From NCBI GenBank assembly GCA_964373255.1, contig CAYJTG010000008.1, positions 3,071-67,070 on the forward strand: a DNA stretch of 64,000 nucleotides, written 5' to 3'. The translations under genes were made by a program, and so were the position numbers. How positions within the stretch are numbered: position 1 is the first letter of the stretch; the number at the start of each line of letters is the position of its first letter. The notes beneath the pieces are model-generated. The model was not told the origin of the DNA. It ran no database searches and was given only the letters and a program-made list of their open reading frames with translations. This DNA is from JACPVU01 sp964373255 (GTDB taxonomy: Archaea; Aenigmatarchaeota; Aenigmatarchaeia; GW2011-AR5). This document shows positions 52,263 through 59,870 of the stretch, piece by piece.

Positions 52263-52306
52263 TAGTGAAACCAGAAACATGTGCTGTTTCTTTTCTGGTT
52301 TCACTA
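52263..52306. repeat. Perfect 15-bp inverted repeat with a dispersed end sequence
   Basis: TAGTGAAACCAGAAA (52263-52277) pairs with TTTCTGGTTTCACTA (52292-52306). The outer sequence GGTTTCACTATAATGC is also present, inverted, at about 6191-6206, and CATTATAGTGAA at about 11298. It lies between two leftward genes and could terminate the PurD-like gene's upstream neighbour or be a small mobile repeat end. Confidence 0.5.
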
Positions 52307-52380
52307 TAATGCTTTGAATTTTGATGTCGTATTTACTGTGCACAAGGAATGTTATATATCAATTTATTCCTTGTAGCACA

Positions 52381-53691
52381 TTAATATAGATAGCTCCACG
52401 TCTGAAGCTTGTCGCTATCCGTATTCCACTTCAGTCCTATGTCTGTCCTGAAAAACATATTAGGAAGCATTATATTTTCTACGCGTCTGTAGACTTGATT
52501 GCGTGCCCTCTCGACTGTAGAGCCTGAACCTGTTACCACAAGTGCATAACCTGAGACACCAGCAAGTCTCCAGTCATTCTCAACAAGTTTTACATCGCCA
52601 ATATGAATTCCAGTCATGTTACTGTCCTGTTTTTTAAATAGTATAACCGCATCTTCTGAGTATCGTTTGAAAGAAGCTGGATCGTTAAATGGGTAAGGAG
52701 GTACAGCGACAACAACACCTATCTGGAATCCCTTTTTTGTTTTCAATTCGAATCCTTCTGTAGCGGCTGCCATATTGTAGAGAAATTCATTCATTGGTGT
52801 AACTATACCTTCCATCTGTATGCTTATTGTTGGATATCCAAACCTCGATGTAAATTCAAGCGGATAAATGCCTTTTGAATTTACTATACAGTTTATGTCT
52901 ATATAGCCAACGTAACCTGATTGTATCAATTTTTCTTTGAATTTCCCAAATGTTTCATAAAATATGGTGTTTGGAGGTGACCAGTACATTAGCGTTCCTA
53001 GCTCTCCGGCCATTGGGCCTATATCACCAGGAAACAGCCTCTTGTGTTCAAAATTTACGTTTATCGGGTAGATAAAGTCTTTGCCGTTAAAGAACGCGCC
53101 TACCGCTATCTCGACACCTGACACATATTTCTGAAGCTGAAAAGATTTTATTTTCTTTGCCCAGTTTTTCTTGTAGTGTTCAAGAACCTGCAGAACGTCT
53201 TTTCCGTCTTCCTCGTGTCCTATAAAAAGCAGCTCTTTTTCATTCTGCGCCTTCCCACCTGGCTTCAGAACATAACGTCCTGGAGTTTTTGTTACAAAAT
53301 CTATAGCCTCGTCAAAATCTGTGAAATCCCAGTGTGGCAGGATATTTATACCAACAGACTTTAATTCCTCCTGACCAAATTCTCTGTCGTCTTCTATCTT
53401 GTCGGTATAAGCGCTTCCGCCTATAACAAGTTTTCCTTCCTTTCTCAATTTGTCAGCAACAGAGCCAAAATAAACATCGTCAAAAACTATAACGTCGGCC
53501 CAATCAACCAGCGCTTCCCAATCATCTGTCTTATCAACAAACCCATCGCACACGTCTTTTTCGTCATTGCTCTTTATGAAATATTTTACTTCGTGCCCTT
53601 CTTTCTTCACCTGCCACGCTACGTCGCCTATGAGCGCTTCGATAGAAACAAAAAGAAATTTTTTCTTCCCGTTTAAATTATTTTTTGTCAT
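52381..53691 (-). CDS. PurD-like ATP-grasp protein (second copy)
   Basis: 436 residues from the ATG at 53691 (another at 53697). It keeps the PurD plan: Rossmann-like N-domain (KKFLFVSIEALIGDVAWQVK), ATP-grasp (GRYVLKPGGKAQN, PMAGELGTLMYW, PLEFTSRFGYPTISIQ) and the PurD-type tail (NMFFRTDIG), yet the substrate and ATP loops differ strongly from the operon PurD at 44749. Probably ligates an amine to a different carboxylate. Located away from the purine operon. Confidence 0.8.
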   Translation of the reverse strand: MTKNNLNGKKKFLFVSIEALIGDVAWQVKKEGHEVKYFIKSNDEKDVCDGFVDKTDDWEALVDWADVIVFDDVYFGSVADKLRKEGKLVIGGSAYTDKIEDDREFGQEELKSVGINILPHWDFTDFDEAIDFVTKTPGRYVLKPGGKAQNEKELLFIGHEEDGKDVLQVLEHYKKNWAKKIKSFQLQKYVSGVEIAVGAFFNGKDFIYPINVNFEHKRLFPGDIGPMAGELGTLMYWSPPNTIFYETFGKFKEKLIQSGYVGYIDINCIVNSKGIYPLEFTSRFGYPTISIQMEGIVTPMNEFLYNMAAATEGFELKTKKGFQIGVVVAVPPYPFNDPASFKRYSEDAVILFKKQDSNMTGIHIGDVKLVENDWRLAGVSGYALVVTGSGSTVERARNQVYRRVENIMLPNMFFRTDIGLKWNTDSDKLQTWSYLY

Positions 53692-53781
53692 GCACATATT
53701 ATTTTGCACAAAACTAATAACCTTATCTATTCCCAAGAATAGAATCAAAAAACCGAAAAATATGACAAAGAAGGAGAATAA

Positions 53782-54474
53782 TCACGAAAATTCGATCCTT
53801 ATTACATCCCTGTCACGCGGCAAATAATTCAGAAAGTCATCCAGCAGGTTGTCGTCAAGAAAGGCCTTTACAGAGCCTGCTGTGCCATTGCATAGGTCGC
53901 CATTTTTTTTGTCCATGATTGTCTCATTGCCGAATTCGATACCTATATTTTTCATGAATTTATCCAGCGTATGCTCGCCTGGCGACTGTGGTATGGTGCC
54001 TTCTGTATGTATAACGCCGTTGCCGTCACTCCCAGGCAGGCTTTGTATGTTTGTTGCCCTGTCGTGCGTGTGCAGCCTGTTTGTACCCAGCAATCCTCCT
54101 GATGCGGCTTCTGACAGTTTTTTGTCTTCACCACACACAACAACGTCTACGTCGGCGTGCCAGTGCACAAAGCTGCTTGGTATGCCTGCAAGGTCATATC
54201 TTGGGCTTACTGCACCATTTTTGGGTGGCGCAGAAAGAATGTATGCAGACACTATAAAAATAATTATCACAACAACAAGAATAGATGCATTCCTAATTCT
54301 CTTGTTTCTTGCCTGCTTAGAATATTCGCCATGTTTCTGCTCTTCTTTTTCCTGCTTCTTTTGCTCTTTTAATTCATGGCTGCTGATTTTTCCTATGCCG
54401 TGCTTGTCTTTGTTGTGCTGGAGAAATCCTTCTTCGGTTCCAAAATCTCTCTGACATTGTTCGCATCGTGGCAT
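53782..54474 (-). CDS. C2H2 zinc-finger membrane protein with His-rich ectodomain
   Basis: 230 residues. The N-terminus is a C2H2 finger (CEQCQRDFGTEEGFLQHNKD then KH), followed by a basic/acidic linker and a membrane helix at about 64-82. The outside domain carries FVHWHADVDVVVCG, RLHTHDRA and VIHTEG, a His arrangement also seen in the protein at 55804 (HIHADWKVYING, LHMHATG). Metal binding is likely. A cytoplasmic finger plus external His sites might sense or handle metal. Element A7 lies just upstream. Confidence 0.72.
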   Translation of the reverse strand: MPRCEQCQRDFGTEEGFLQHNKDKHGIGKISSHELKEQKKQEKEEQKHGEYSKQARNKRIRNASILVVVIIIFIVSAYILSAPPKNGAVSPRYDLAGIPSSFVHWHADVDVVVCGEDKKLSEAASGGLLGTNRLHTHDRATNIQSLPGSDGNGVIHTEGTIPQSPGEHTLDKFMKNIGIEFGNETIMDKKNGDLCNGTAGSVKAFLDDNLLDDFLNYLPRDRDVIRIEFS

Positions 54475-54531
54475 GTTATCACTATGACTATTTTTGCAAA
54501 ACTATAAAAGCCATTGTCCTGCCAAGAATCA

Positions 54532-54662
54532 GATTGAATTCCATATTCGTATGATGATGGTCGACGTAGACATATACGTCTGTTGATGTATATGTCAGCT
54601 AGAGACATCGTCGATAGACGATGTCTCTCATGTCGACCATCATACTTTAATTGAATTCAATC
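54532..54662 (-). mobile_element. Family A palindromic element A7
   Basis: 131 bp, GATTGAATTCC...GAATTCAATC, flanked by AAGAATCA (54524-54531, 54663-54670). Orientation is inverted (arm 2 first: GACATATACGTC-TGTT-GATGTATATGTC with one G.T pair; then AGAGACATCGTC-GATA). The right duplication contains the stop codon of the DsbA-like gene. Confidence 0.94.
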
Positions 54663-54667
54663 AAGAA

Positions 54668-55384
54668 TCAGCCAGCGAGTTCCTGATCGATTATCTGCTT
54701 TACGGCCGAGTAAGGCTGCGCACCGACTATTGTGATATAGCCTTTTGAAGGACTTCCGATGAACAATGTCGGTGTACCTGAAACGCCTGCGTCAACGCCA
54801 TCCTGGAAGTCCTTTGTAACCTCTGAATCATACTTGTTGGAAGCAAGGCACTCGTTGAATTTCGTCGTGTCAAGCCCGAGATCCGATGCCCATATCTTAT
54901 AATTTGCTTCGTCCAGTGAATCCTGATTCTCAAAAAGCTTATTGTGGTATTCCCAGAACTTCCCCTGCTCATTGGCACAATTAGCCGCGTTGGCCGCCGG
55001 CCGTGCCTGGGCGTGTATGCTGTCCAGAGGGAAGTCCCTGTAGACAAACTTCACCTTTTTTGTGTCAACATAATCTTTGACCATCTGTGGTTCTGTCTGC
55101 TGGAAGAATCGTCCGCAAAATACGCACTGGAAGTCGCCGAATTCTATTACAGTGACCTTTGCACTTTTGTCGCCCATTACGGGGTCGTCGTCCACAGAAA
55201 CGCTGATGCGAGCAGAAGGTTCTTGTGTTGTCCCCTCATTTATAACTTGACCAGTGACAGGGACCTTGCCCGAATTGCCCATCAGATAAACGACTAAAAA
55301 AGAAGCAATCACAAGCACAACAACTACAACTATGATGAGATTTCTGTACGTAGATTTCTTTATCGCCACTGTATCTTCTGACAA
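54668..55384 (-). CDS. DsbA/thioredoxin-like extracytoplasmic oxidoreductase
   Basis: 238 residues if started at the TTG at 55384, which follows AAAGGTGA by 5 nt; an ATG 33 bases earlier lacks such a site. One N-terminal membrane helix (LIIVVVVVLVIASFLVVYLM) anchors a DsbA fold: FGDFQCVFCGRF holds the redox CxxC (CVFC), and VSGTPTLFIG the cis-Pro loop. It catalyses disulfide formation or reduction outside the membrane. Fourth gene of a leftward operon with the mini zinc-ribbon protein and the His-rich protein. Confidence 0.88.
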   Translation of the reverse strand: MSEDTVAIKKSTYRNLIIVVVVVLVIASFLVVYLMGNSGKVPVTGQVINEGTTQEPSARISVSVDDDPVMGDKSAKVTVIEFGDFQCVFCGRFFQQTEPQMVKDYVDTKKVKFVYRDFPLDSIHAQARPAANAANCANEQGKFWEYHNKLFENQDSLDEANYKIWASDLGLDTTKFNECLASNKYDSEVTKDFQDGVDAGVSGTPTLFIGSPSKGYITIVGAQPYSAVKQIIDQELAG

Positions 55385-55404
55385 AATTTTCACCTTTAAA
55401 TATC

Positions 55405-55581
55405 TTATTTGCTGCATCTGCTAGGACATTTTTTGCCAGCGTATGAGCAGAAGATGCATTTGTCTTTACCCTTTATCAGTTTTTTGCACTTGTCGCATTT
55501 ATAGAACTGTATACATACATTTCTTGGAATTTTCGCTTTCTGCTTGTGCCCACATTCGGGACATTTTAGCGTACCAAACAT
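55405..55581 (-). CDS. 58-residue Cys-rich protein (zinc-ribbon type)
   Basis: MFGTLKCPECGHKQKAKIPR with a first CxxC, then CDKCKKLIKG, then KDKCIFCSYAGKKCPSRC. Nine Cys in all, seven of them forming three CxxC pairs plus a CPSRC ending. The KCIFCSYAG...CP ending resembles the small GDCCVFCSYG-type metal-associated proteins. Its start follows the stop of the upstream two-helix protein directly (TAG ATG), and its stop lies 8 bp before the DsbA ribosome site. Likely a metal-binding partner of this operon. Confidence 0.72.
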   Translation of the reverse strand: MFGTLKCPECGHKQKAKIPRNVCIQFYKCDKCKKLIKGKDKCIFCSYAGKKCPSRCSK

Positions 55582-55797
55582 CTAATGCCTCCTTGCATGA
55601 ATATATAGCCCGAATACCACTAGAACAATGCCTGCTATATACGCGTGTACTAGCAGTTCTGACGTAACGTCTTTTATTATGTGGTAGAATGCATTTGCCA
55701 CCGCATTTGCAAACCCTTCGATCAGTGAAACTATCAGTATCAATGCTGCTCCTACTATAACCATTGCGATTGATTTTCTATTATTTTTTCTTTTCAT
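55582..55797 (-). CDS. 71-residue two-helix membrane protein
   Basis: Basic N-terminus (MKRKNNRKS), two hydrophobic helices (IAMVIVGAALILIVSLI and AYIAGIVLVVFGLYIHA) and a basic end. Its stop abuts the start of the Cys-rich mini-protein, and it begins 6 bp after the His-rich protein gene. Unrecognised; probably a small membrane partner in the operon. Confidence 0.7.
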   Translation of the reverse strand: MKRKNNRKSIAMVIVGAALILIVSLIEGFANAVANAFYHIIKDVTSELLVHAYIAGIVLVVFGLYIHARRH

Positions 55798-55803
55798 GAA
55801 GTA

Positions 55804-56556
55804 TCAATGATTCTTTGCAAAGTACGTAATCGAATCTAATTGGCTTCTCAAATTAGTTTCTTCCCCGTACGATATCAATATTCTGTCTAAATCTTTAAAC
55901 ACATAATTTTCCCACTCGCTGCTGGACTTGCCATTAACGTAGAATTTTAAGGTGTTTTTACCGTCGTTGCAGAATTTTTGCCCGCCTGCCATAGTCAAAC
56001 AGTTTTTATTGAAATCCATTCCAATGCTCCTGAAAAATATCCACAAAGGCATACCAGTAGCGTGCATGTGCAGGGTATCACCAGTCTTTTCTGGGGCGGG
56101 TGCACCTTTGTCAAGATGAATGAAGCTGCTTGTTATAGAATTGTCCATTTTAGACATATCCATACTAAGAGGTTCTAAAATAGTATCATCCAAAGCTTTC
56201 CCATTGATATATACCTTCCAGTCCGCATGGATGTGCTGACTTCCTAGAATACCGATTGTGGATTTTGAATCCATATTGCACTGAATTTGACCTGAATCCA
56301 TACACAGCTGTATGTCCATGCCACAAACATCGCACATGCCATCGCCATCTTTGTCCATGAACTGCTTTGCCAGCTCTACATCAAACGGCAATAAGCTCAT
56401 CCTTGTTATTTTCTGACCCATCGATTGCTGGGCAGAATTTCCATATATAGCGTTTGCATTTAAGGAAATAATACCGAAAGCAGACATTATAGAAAACAGA
56501 GCAATTATAACAGCGACACCTAGAAATCCAAATGCGATCTTTTCAGTGGTGTCCAT
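55804..56556 (-). CDS. Membrane protein with His-rich ectodomain, paralogue of the gene at 53782
   Basis: 250 residues. N-terminal membrane helix (FGFLGVAVIIALFSIMSAFG), then a DKDGDGMCDVCGM calcium/Cys loop and the domain with SQHIHADWKVYINGK, SFIHLDKG, LHMHATG and NCLTMAGGQKFC. The His pattern and the closing DLDRILISYG parallel the 53782 protein (YLPRDRDVIRIEFS). First gene of the four-gene operon leading to DsbA. Copper or another soft metal would fit His/Met/Cys ligands; this is inference. Confidence 0.75.
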   Translation of the reverse strand: MDTTEKIAFGFLGVAVIIALFSIMSAFGIISLNANAIYGNSAQQSMGQKITRMSLLPFDVELAKQFMDKDGDGMCDVCGMDIQLCMDSGQIQCNMDSKSTIGILGSQHIHADWKVYINGKALDDTILEPLSMDMSKMDNSITSSFIHLDKGAPAPEKTGDTLHMHATGMPLWIFFRSIGMDFNKNCLTMAGGQKFCNDGKNTLKFYVNGKSSSEWENYVFKDLDRILISYGEETNLRSQLDSITYFAKNH

Positions 56557-56675
56557 TTTTTCACCTTTGAATTTTGCTTTATTTTATATTTACAAAATAT
56601 GTAAAGCTTTTAGTGATATTTTTTAAACTGTATGCTATAAATATGCGTAGAATTATAAAGAACTAAAAATTATTT

Positions 56676-57626
56676 TTAGCTCCAGTCGATCTTTGCGCCA
56701 GGCTTGCCTTCTAGTTTCATCAAATAGTTATAGGCAGATAAGCCGGCCGTTGCGCCCATACCAGCCGATATGACCGTTTGCTTGTACGGAACGTGCGTAA
56801 CATCGCCGGCCGCAAACACGCCAGGGTAACCCGTTTCGCAGTAATCGTTTGCTATAATTTCGCGTCCGTCATTAAGTTTCACGAAATCCTTCACGAATTC
56901 TGTGTCAACAATGTAGCCGATTTCAACAAATACGCCGTCAACCTTCAATTCTTTTTGTTGTTTTGTATTCACGTCTTCAACCACGATACCTGCCACAAAC
57001 TTGTCACCTCTTACATCCACTGGAATACTATTCAAAACAAATTCCGCATTTTTTGCTGATTTTACCTTATCGATAGTTATCTCGTCTGCCCGGAACGCAT
57101 CGCGCCTGTGTATAAGATAAACGTGGGTTGAAAATCTTGTCAATAATTCTGCTGCTTCCACGGCAGAATTTCCTCCACCGACAACAGCAACGCGCTTGTT
57201 TCTGAATAACGGGGCGTCGCATGTTGCGCAAGTGGATACACCGCGACCCATGAATTTTTCCTCGCCAGGTATGCCCAAAGAGCGGGGAACCTTTCCAAAC
57301 GCCAGAATAAGTGCACGGCACTCGTATGATTCGTCGTTCGCAAGTGTAACGATGAAATTATTTCCATTTTTTTTGACTGTTTTTGCCTTGCCAAATGCGA
57401 ACTCTGCGCCGAATTTTTTTGCCTGATTTTCGAATATAGACATGAGCTTAGGCCCGCTCAGATCTAAATAGCCCGGATAGTTTTCTTCCTGCTCTGTCAG
57501 GAGGTTCTGTCCGCCAACGTCTATTGTAATTATAAGCGTTTTCAGCTTCTTTCTGCACGTATAGATGGCGGCTGTCATGCCCGCCGCACCGCCGCCGATG
57601 ACTATAACATCGTATAAATCAGTCAT
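56676..57626 (-). CDS. trxB: Thioredoxin-disulfide reductase
   Basis: 316 residues from the ATG at 57626, preceded by GGTGA. FAD-binding VIGGGAAGMTAAIY, redox CATCDAP, NAD(P)-binding VVGGGNSAVEAAE and the C-terminal GVFAAGDVTHVPYKQ. Reduces thioredoxin-like proteins with NAD(P)H. It lies beside an operon for extracytoplasmic thiol chemistry but on its own promoter. Low-molecular-weight type. Well-conserved. Confidence 0.95.
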   Translation of the reverse strand: MTDLYDVIVIGGGAAGMTAAIYTCRKKLKTLIITIDVGGQNLLTEQEENYPGYLDLSGPKLMSIFENQAKKFGAEFAFGKAKTVKKNGNNFIVTLANDESYECRALILAFGKVPRSLGIPGEEKFMGRGVSTCATCDAPLFRNKRVAVVGGGNSAVEAAELLTRFSTHVYLIHRRDAFRADEITIDKVKSAKNAEFVLNSIPVDVRGDKFVAGIVVEDVNTKQQKELKVDGVFVEIGYIVDTEFVKDFVKLNDGREIIANDYCETGYPGVFAAGDVTHVPYKQTVISAGMGATAGLSAYNYLMKLEGKPGAKIDWS

Positions 57627-57677
57627 TTTCACCACATTTTTACTTCATTTTTCTTTACTTTAAACGCAAGAAAACAT

Positions 57678-57811
57678 AGCTTCTTAGAAACCCTTTGAGA
57701 AAGCATCGGCGTGAGAGGCATTGTCTACAGACAATGCCTCTAGCTGACAGTATACGTCAACAAGACGTATATGTCTACGCCGATGCTTTCCTTGAGCATT
57801 TCTAAGAAGCT
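57678..57811 (+). mobile_element. Family A element A8 with a third type of terminus
   Basis: 134 bp with ends AGCTTCTTAGAAA / TTTCTAAGAAGCT, flanked by the 8-bp duplication GAAAACAT (57670-57677, 57812-57819). Arms are AGAGGCATTGTC-TACA and a slightly imperfect GACAGTATACGTC/GACGTATATGTC; the inner stem is GCATCGGCGT/ACGCCGATGC, a paired change from ATCGACG in A6. Confidence 0.93.
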
Positions 57812-57846
57812 GAAAACATATAAGCGTTTGCATTGAATGTAGTTAT

Positions 57847-58278
57847 ATGAAGAATGAATTTGTTGTGCTGCTTGTCTTGATTGTTATTTCTATAGCAGGC
57901 TGCACAGCACAACAGCCAGCAGATGGGCAAAATCAGCAGAATAATCAAACAACCACAGGTGTAAAACAATTTACCATAATTATAAGCCATACGTTTTATA
58001 GTCCTTTCACGATAACGGTAAACAGAGGCGATTCTGTAACAATTTTTGCAAAATCAGCTCCAGGAACCGGCCTGGAAGGCGGCAACAGCCACAATCACGG
58101 AATGACTATTGACGAGTATAGCATAGACGCTGCAGCACCAAGCGAGAACACGCCTGCTGTGGTCAATTTTGTCGCGGACAAGGCAGGAACATTTTCTATA
58201 TACTGCAAACCATGCTGGGACGGGCCATTCGGCAGGAATCACCCTGATATAAGGGCAACACTGACTGTAAATCCGTAA
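57847..58278 (+). CDS. Cupredoxin-like lipoprotein
   Basis: 143 residues. Signal peptide with lipobox (VISIAGC, Cys at about 19), a low-complexity Gln/Asn/Thr linker, then a cupredoxin fold. YCKPCWDGPFGRNHPDI gives a Cys-x3... type site with two Cys and a His resembling CuA-type cupredoxins, and HNHGMTIDEY adds the first His. Probably a copper electron carrier or store on the outer face. It precedes the RnfD/NqrB-like gene by 35 bp. Confidence 0.82.
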   Translation: MKNEFVVLLVLIVISIAGCTAQQPADGQNQQNNQTTTGVKQFTIIISHTFYSPFTITVNRGDSVTIFAKSAPGTGLEGGNSHNHGMTIDEYSIDAAAPSENTPAVVNFVADKAGTFSIYCKPCWDGPFGRNHPDIRATLTVNP

Positions 58279-58313
58279 ACTAATTTTTTTAAGCAACTGA
58301 TACAAATAAGTAT

Positions 58314-59042
58314 ATGAAAAAAATAAATTTCACAATAAAATCGTACATGATTGTATTTCTGATAATTATTGCATTACATTCTATCATTATAATCCAGAAT
58401 TATAATTTTCTTGTTCAGCTAATTATTGCACCGCTATTTGCCGTAATGATAGATCTGGCAATTACTTACGCCAGAGAGAAAAAGACATTTCTGCCAGACA
58501 GCGCGGTCATTTCCGGTCTATTTATCGCATTAATACTACCTCTCGCCTCTGTGCTTACTCTGTTCTTAGCTGCCTTGATTGCGATACTTTCGAAGCACAT
58601 AATAAAAATAAAAAACAGGCACGTATTCAATCCAGCTGCCTTTGGCATAATTGCAGCGTCTCTATTTGGCTATACAGCTTCTTGGTGGGCGGCGATAAGT
58701 TTTTTGGTTGTGCCGCTTGGACTGTTTATTATATACAAGCAGAGAAAATGGATTCTTGCTTTCAGCTTTTTAGCAGTTTATTTTTTGATTTCGATATTGT
58801 CTAATTTATCATCATTAAACAACATAGCATTATTAGATACAACTGCATTCGTGTTTGCATTTTTCATGCTGATAGAGCCCATGACGTCCGCCTATACAAA
58901 GAAGGCAATGATAGCAGAGGGCATAATTGCCGCTGTTTTAATAGCGGTGTTCAGGGCATTTTTGCCGCAGGTCGACCTGTTTTTGACCAGCTTGCTGGTT
59001 GCAAATATTTTTGTGCCAATACTGAATAAGAAATTGACCTAG
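58314..59042 (+). CDS. RnfD/NqrB-like polytopic membrane protein
   Basis: 242 residues, about eight helices. PDSAVISGLFIALILPL, KNRHVFNPAAFGI and FFMLIEPMTSAYT match conserved stretches of the NqrB/RnfD family, whose full members bind FMN and move electrons coupled to ions. The protein is short and stands without other Rnf/Nqr subunits, but with a cupredoxin. Perhaps a reduced electron-transfer module; the flavin-linking Thr motif is not obvious. Confidence 0.75.
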   Translation: MKKINFTIKSYMIVFLIIIALHSIIIIQNYNFLVQLIIAPLFAVMIDLAITYAREKKTFLPDSAVISGLFIALILPLASVLTLFLAALIAILSKHIIKIKNRHVFNPAAFGIIAASLFGYTASWWAAISFLVVPLGLFIIYKQRKWILAFSFLAVYFLISILSNLSSLNNIALLDTTAFVFAFFMLIEPMTSAYTKKAMIAEGIIAAVLIAVFRAFLPQVDLFLTSLLVANIFVPILNKKLT

Positions 59043-59773
59043 AAAATAGTATGACCCAAGAGATAAAGTACGGCTATGAGCAAAGGTTGGTGCAGGAAAT
59101 AGATGATCAACGAATGCCTGCCAAGAAAACACGGCAGGAAAAATTTGGATGGTTGCTTTCTTATTCTGAAGTTTCGCTTTCCATTTTTGTATAGCTTACC
59201 TCCGAAAAATATTCCGAACAAAATAATTCCGAACCAAGGAAAGATCGGGAAGTAGTCGAATGTGTAGAAATTCTCAGGGATCAGGCCAAGCCATAAGAGT
59301 GAATGCACGTCAACGGCAAATGTGCTGAAGTAGATGCCAACTAGTATGAATAGGGCTGCAAAGATAATGTTTTCATAATTAAATCGAATAAAAATAGGTG
59401 AGAGTATTATCGACAATCCGATAAAATGAAGGATGCCAAAAAATATTGCTGCATTTGGGAAAAGGTACCACGTGACCGCTGTTATAATTAGTCCCAAAAG
59501 AAATATTCCTGCTCCACGAAATATATATTTTTTGTACAGATCTATGCCATATTTGTATCTTTTTCTTCTTGAATAGCTTACTGACAGCGATACGCCTACA
59601 AGAAAAATAAAAATTCCAGCTATTAATCTTGGAAAAAGCCACCAGAAAAGCCAGTTTGCGTCAAAGGCGTATATGCGCAAATAACGCAGGGCGAATGCGT
59701 AATTGAATATTATCATCAGAACTACTGCTATGCCCCGCAAGAAATCGATTTCCCAGAATCTTTCTCTTTGCAT
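59039..59773 (-). CDS. DUF1624/heparan-acetyltransferase-like membrane protein
   Basis: 244 residues, seven or so helices. The start WEIDFLRGIAVVLMIIFNY and the end LGRHSLIIYFLHQPLLIA are typical of the DUF1624 acyltransferase-like family, which transfers acyl groups across the membrane. The His in RHSL and the Asp/Arg in IDFLRG are conserved. Convergent with the RnfD-like gene with a 4-bp overlap. Substrate unknown, perhaps a surface glycan. Confidence 0.82.
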   Translation of the reverse strand: MQRERFWEIDFLRGIAVVLMIIFNYAFALRYLRIYAFDANWLFWWLFPRLIAGIFIFLVGVSLSVSYSRRKRYKYGIDLYKKYIFRGAGIFLLGLIITAVTWYLFPNAAIFFGILHFIGLSIILSPIFIRFNYENIIFAALFILVGIYFSTFAVDVHSLLWLGLIPENFYTFDYFPIFPWFGIILFGIFFGGKLYKNGKRNFRIRKQPSKFFLPCFLGRHSLIIYFLHQPLLIAVLYLLGHTIF

Positions 59774-59870
59774 GCTAGAAATTTGTACAAGAGATAATTA
59801 ATCCTTGCTATAAAGGTCTCTGAAATCAAAATCTTTATTTATCAGCTCAACAAAATTAAAATGGATTCAA

